From Streptomyces sp. NK15101 (GTDB taxonomy: Bacteria > Actinomycetota > Actinomycetes > Streptomycetales > Streptomycetaceae), in NCBI RefSeq assembly GCF_020400725.1, contig NZ_JAINVG010000046.1:1-57370 (forward strand): a stretch of DNA of 57,370 bases, given 5' to 3'. Positions 56,143-57,370 of this stretch are shown piece by piece. The translations under genes and the position numbers were made by a program. Position 1 is the stretch's first letter, and each line of letters starts with the position of its first letter. The notes below the pieces were generated by a model. That model was given only the letters and a program-made list of their open reading frames with translations. It was not told where the DNA came from and made no database searches.

Positions 56143-57370
56143 TCAGTGGCGCTCCGGCAGGTCCCGCTCCGCCGGCAGCGACGAGAAGTCGCGGGCCGCG
56201 GACGGGGAGGCGGCGCGCGAGGACGCCGCCGCCGGCTTCTTGCCGCAGAACGCCGCCTCCAGCGTTCCGCCGAGCGCCGTGTTGGCGGCACCGTGGTTCG
56301 AGGTGTTCGCCACGGCCGACAGGCTGCGCCGGCCGTCGCGGGTCGAGAAGGCGTACGTGTAGAAGCCCTGCACGGTCCCCGTGTGGCCGAACACCTGGGT
56401 GCCGCAGGACAGGTCGTAACGGCGCAGACCGAGGCCGTAGAACCGGGTGTTGGTGGTGTCCGTCGGCGTGACCGTCGTCATCTCCTCCAGCATCGCCGGG
56501 GACAGCAGGCGGCCGCGCATGAGCGCCCTGGTGAAGGTGTTCAGATCGGCGGGGCTGGAGATGACCGCGCCGGCGGACTGCGCCCAGGACACGGTCTGCT
56601 CCGTGGAGTCCACGAGCGGGTCGCCGGCCGCGTCCGGGTGCAGATAACCCCGCACGTGCAGGCCCTTGATGCGCGTGTCGGGGTGGACGTACGAGGTCCT
56701 GCGCAGCTTCAGCGGCTTGAAGATGCGGTGCTCGTACGCGTCGGCCACCGGCCGGCCCGTGAGCTTCTCGATGAGCATGCCGACGACCACGAAGTTCGCG
56801 TTGGAGTACTTGTACGCCACGCCGGGCTCGGTGGTGCGGGGCTCGCTCAGGGAGAGGTCCACGAGTTCCTGGTAGCTGAAGACCCGGTTCCGCACGGCCT
56901 CGAAGCCGGGCACGGTGTCGGCGAACATCGCGTTGGTGTAGTCGGCGAGCCCGCTGCGGTGGGTGAGGAGGTGCCGGACCGTGATGCGGTCGTCGGGGAG
57001 CAGGCCGGGCAGGTACCGGTTGACGGACGCGTCGAGCTCCAGCCGGCCCTCCTCCACCAACTGCAGGAGCACGACCGTGGAGAACGTCTTGCTGACGCTT
57101 CCGATCCGGAAGCGCGCGTGGATGTCCATCGGAGCCCCCGTCGTCCGGTCCTGGACGCCGACGGTCCGGCTCTCGACCCCTTCCGGGCCGGTGAAGCGGG
57201 CCATCGCCCCCGGCGCGCCGTTGGCCATGGCCGAGTCGAGCGCGGCGGTCACGCCCTCCATGTCCGGGGCGGGAGCCGCGGACGCGGCGGTCGTCGTGGC
57301 GGGGGGGAGGGGAGTGGCGAACGCGCTGGTGGCGGCCGCGCCGATCGTCCGCTCCAGCCGCTCGGCGGGG
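56143..57370 (-). CDS. Secreted serine hydrolase (beta-lactamase/D-alanyl-D-alanine carboxypeptidase family), 5' end outside window
   Basis: At least 400 residues visible. Active-site pattern of class C-type hydrolases: SVSK (catalytic Ser and Lys), YSN as the second motif and HTG as the third (FGHTGTVQGF). The frame stays open to the window end through an Ala/Thr/Pro-rich segment (TSAFATPLPPATTTAASAAP), which is most likely the end of a signal peptide, so the ATG at 57261 is probably internal. A Cys pair (LSCGT, FCGKK) may form a disulfide. Acts in the cell envelope or medium. Confidence 0.87.
   Translation of the reverse strand, partial: PAERLERTIGAAATSAFATPLPPATTTAASAAPAPDMEGVTAALDSAMANGAPGAMARFTGPEGVESRTVGVQDRTTGAPMDIHARFRIGSVSKTFSTVVLLQLVEEGRLELDASVNRYLPGLLPDDRITVRHLLTHRSGLADYTNAMFADTVPGFEAVRNRVFSYQELVDLSLSEPRTTEPGVAYKYSNANFVVVGMLIEKLTGRPVADAYEHRIFKPLKLRRTSYVHPDTRIKGLHVRGYLHPDAAGDPLVDSTEQTVSWAQSAGAVISSPADLNTFTRALMRGRLLSPAMLEEMTTVTPTDTTNTRFYGLGLRRYDLSCGTQVFGHTGTVQGFYTYAFSTRDGRRSLSAVANTSNHGAANTALGGTLEAAFCGKKPAAASSRAASPSAARDFSSLPAERDLPERH

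Noticed and set aside
1..57370. tRNA, rRNA, insertion sequences, integrases or prophage genes
   Set aside because: I looked for these on both strands and found no transposase/integrase motifs or tRNA-like cloverleaves.

Overview
The window is very GC-rich (strong G/C bias at third codon positions), dense in short overlapping operons, and carries hallmark actinobacterial families: several SpoIIE-type PP2C phosphatases, FCD/GntR, LysR, TetR, HxlR and DeoR regulators, an ECF41-type sigma factor, a DesK/NarL two-component pair, an F420/DDN-type oxidoreductase, a LysM-SLT cell-wall hydrolase, DUF6629 and DUF5519 proteins, and a Tat-exported phospholipase C. Everything fits a Streptomyces chromosome (accessory or arm-proximal rather than core; the main translation gene is a zinc-independent L31 paralogue). 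I see no biosynthetic cluster, prophage, IS element, CRISPR array, tRNA or rRNA.

Layout. 1-2.8 kb: end of an FCD regulator overlapping a cache-domain sensor protein, then a VanZ-like membrane protein. 2.8-7.1 kb: TOPRIM protein, cupin-MFS operon with a divergent LysR regulator and a perfect 19-bp palindrome between them, then an EamA transporter. 7.1-11.1 kb: M20 amidohydrolase, aidB with an overlapping TetR gene, a small protein. 11.1-14.0 kb: a GDT1-family manganese exporter behind a yybP-ykoY riboswitch, divergent from a TetR-MFS efflux operon whose operators cover both promoters. 14.0-18.1 kb: a SpoIIE phosphatase, an allene-oxide-cyclase-like secreted protein, a SnoaL protein and a frameshifted wrbA, divergent from an ECF41 sigma factor with two matching ECF promoters. 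18.4-23.1 kb: CocE-type hydrolase converging on two flavin monooxygenases preceded by a cysteine-containing leader peptide. 23.4-29.2 kb: secreted PAF-acetylhydrolase-like esterase, nucleosidase, small HhH protein, MoxR-VWA pair and a GAF-SpoIIE phosphatase. 29.4-36.1 kb: DUF5519, a thioesterase divergent from an HxlR regulator, BrkB, ABC exporter and divergent two-component system. 36.2-44.8 kb: Nudix, AMIN-like, DUF6629, small secreted peptide, eukaryote-like cyclophilin, NmrA-like reductase, L31, large multisensor SpoIIE phosphatase, alpha/beta hydrolase, LURP-one protein. 45-50.4 kb: phosphoribosyltransferase-hydrolase fusion, LysM-SLT hydrolase under a c-di-AMP (ydaO) riboswitch, a hypothetical protein and phosphocholine-type phospholipase C. 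50.5-57.4 kb: a decayed DeoR repressor beside an intact AgaS-aldolase operon, DDN protein, PLP dehydratase, an Lrp remnant, deaminase, acetyltransferase and a partial serine hydrolase.

The most informative signals are regulatory: two riboswitches, one attenuation-type leader peptide, a pair of back-to-back ECF41 promoters, several operator palindromes lying on promoters, and about a dozen genes whose start codon lies 5-7 nt after a -10 box (leaderless). Three genes are broken or remnants: wrbA (one extra C in a homopolymer), deoR (amber codon plus an internal deletion) and an Lrp/AsnC fragment. No single undescribed system stands out with certainty; the strongest candidates for follow-up are the ECF41/SnoaL/WrbA locus and the leader-peptide-controlled monooxygenase pair.
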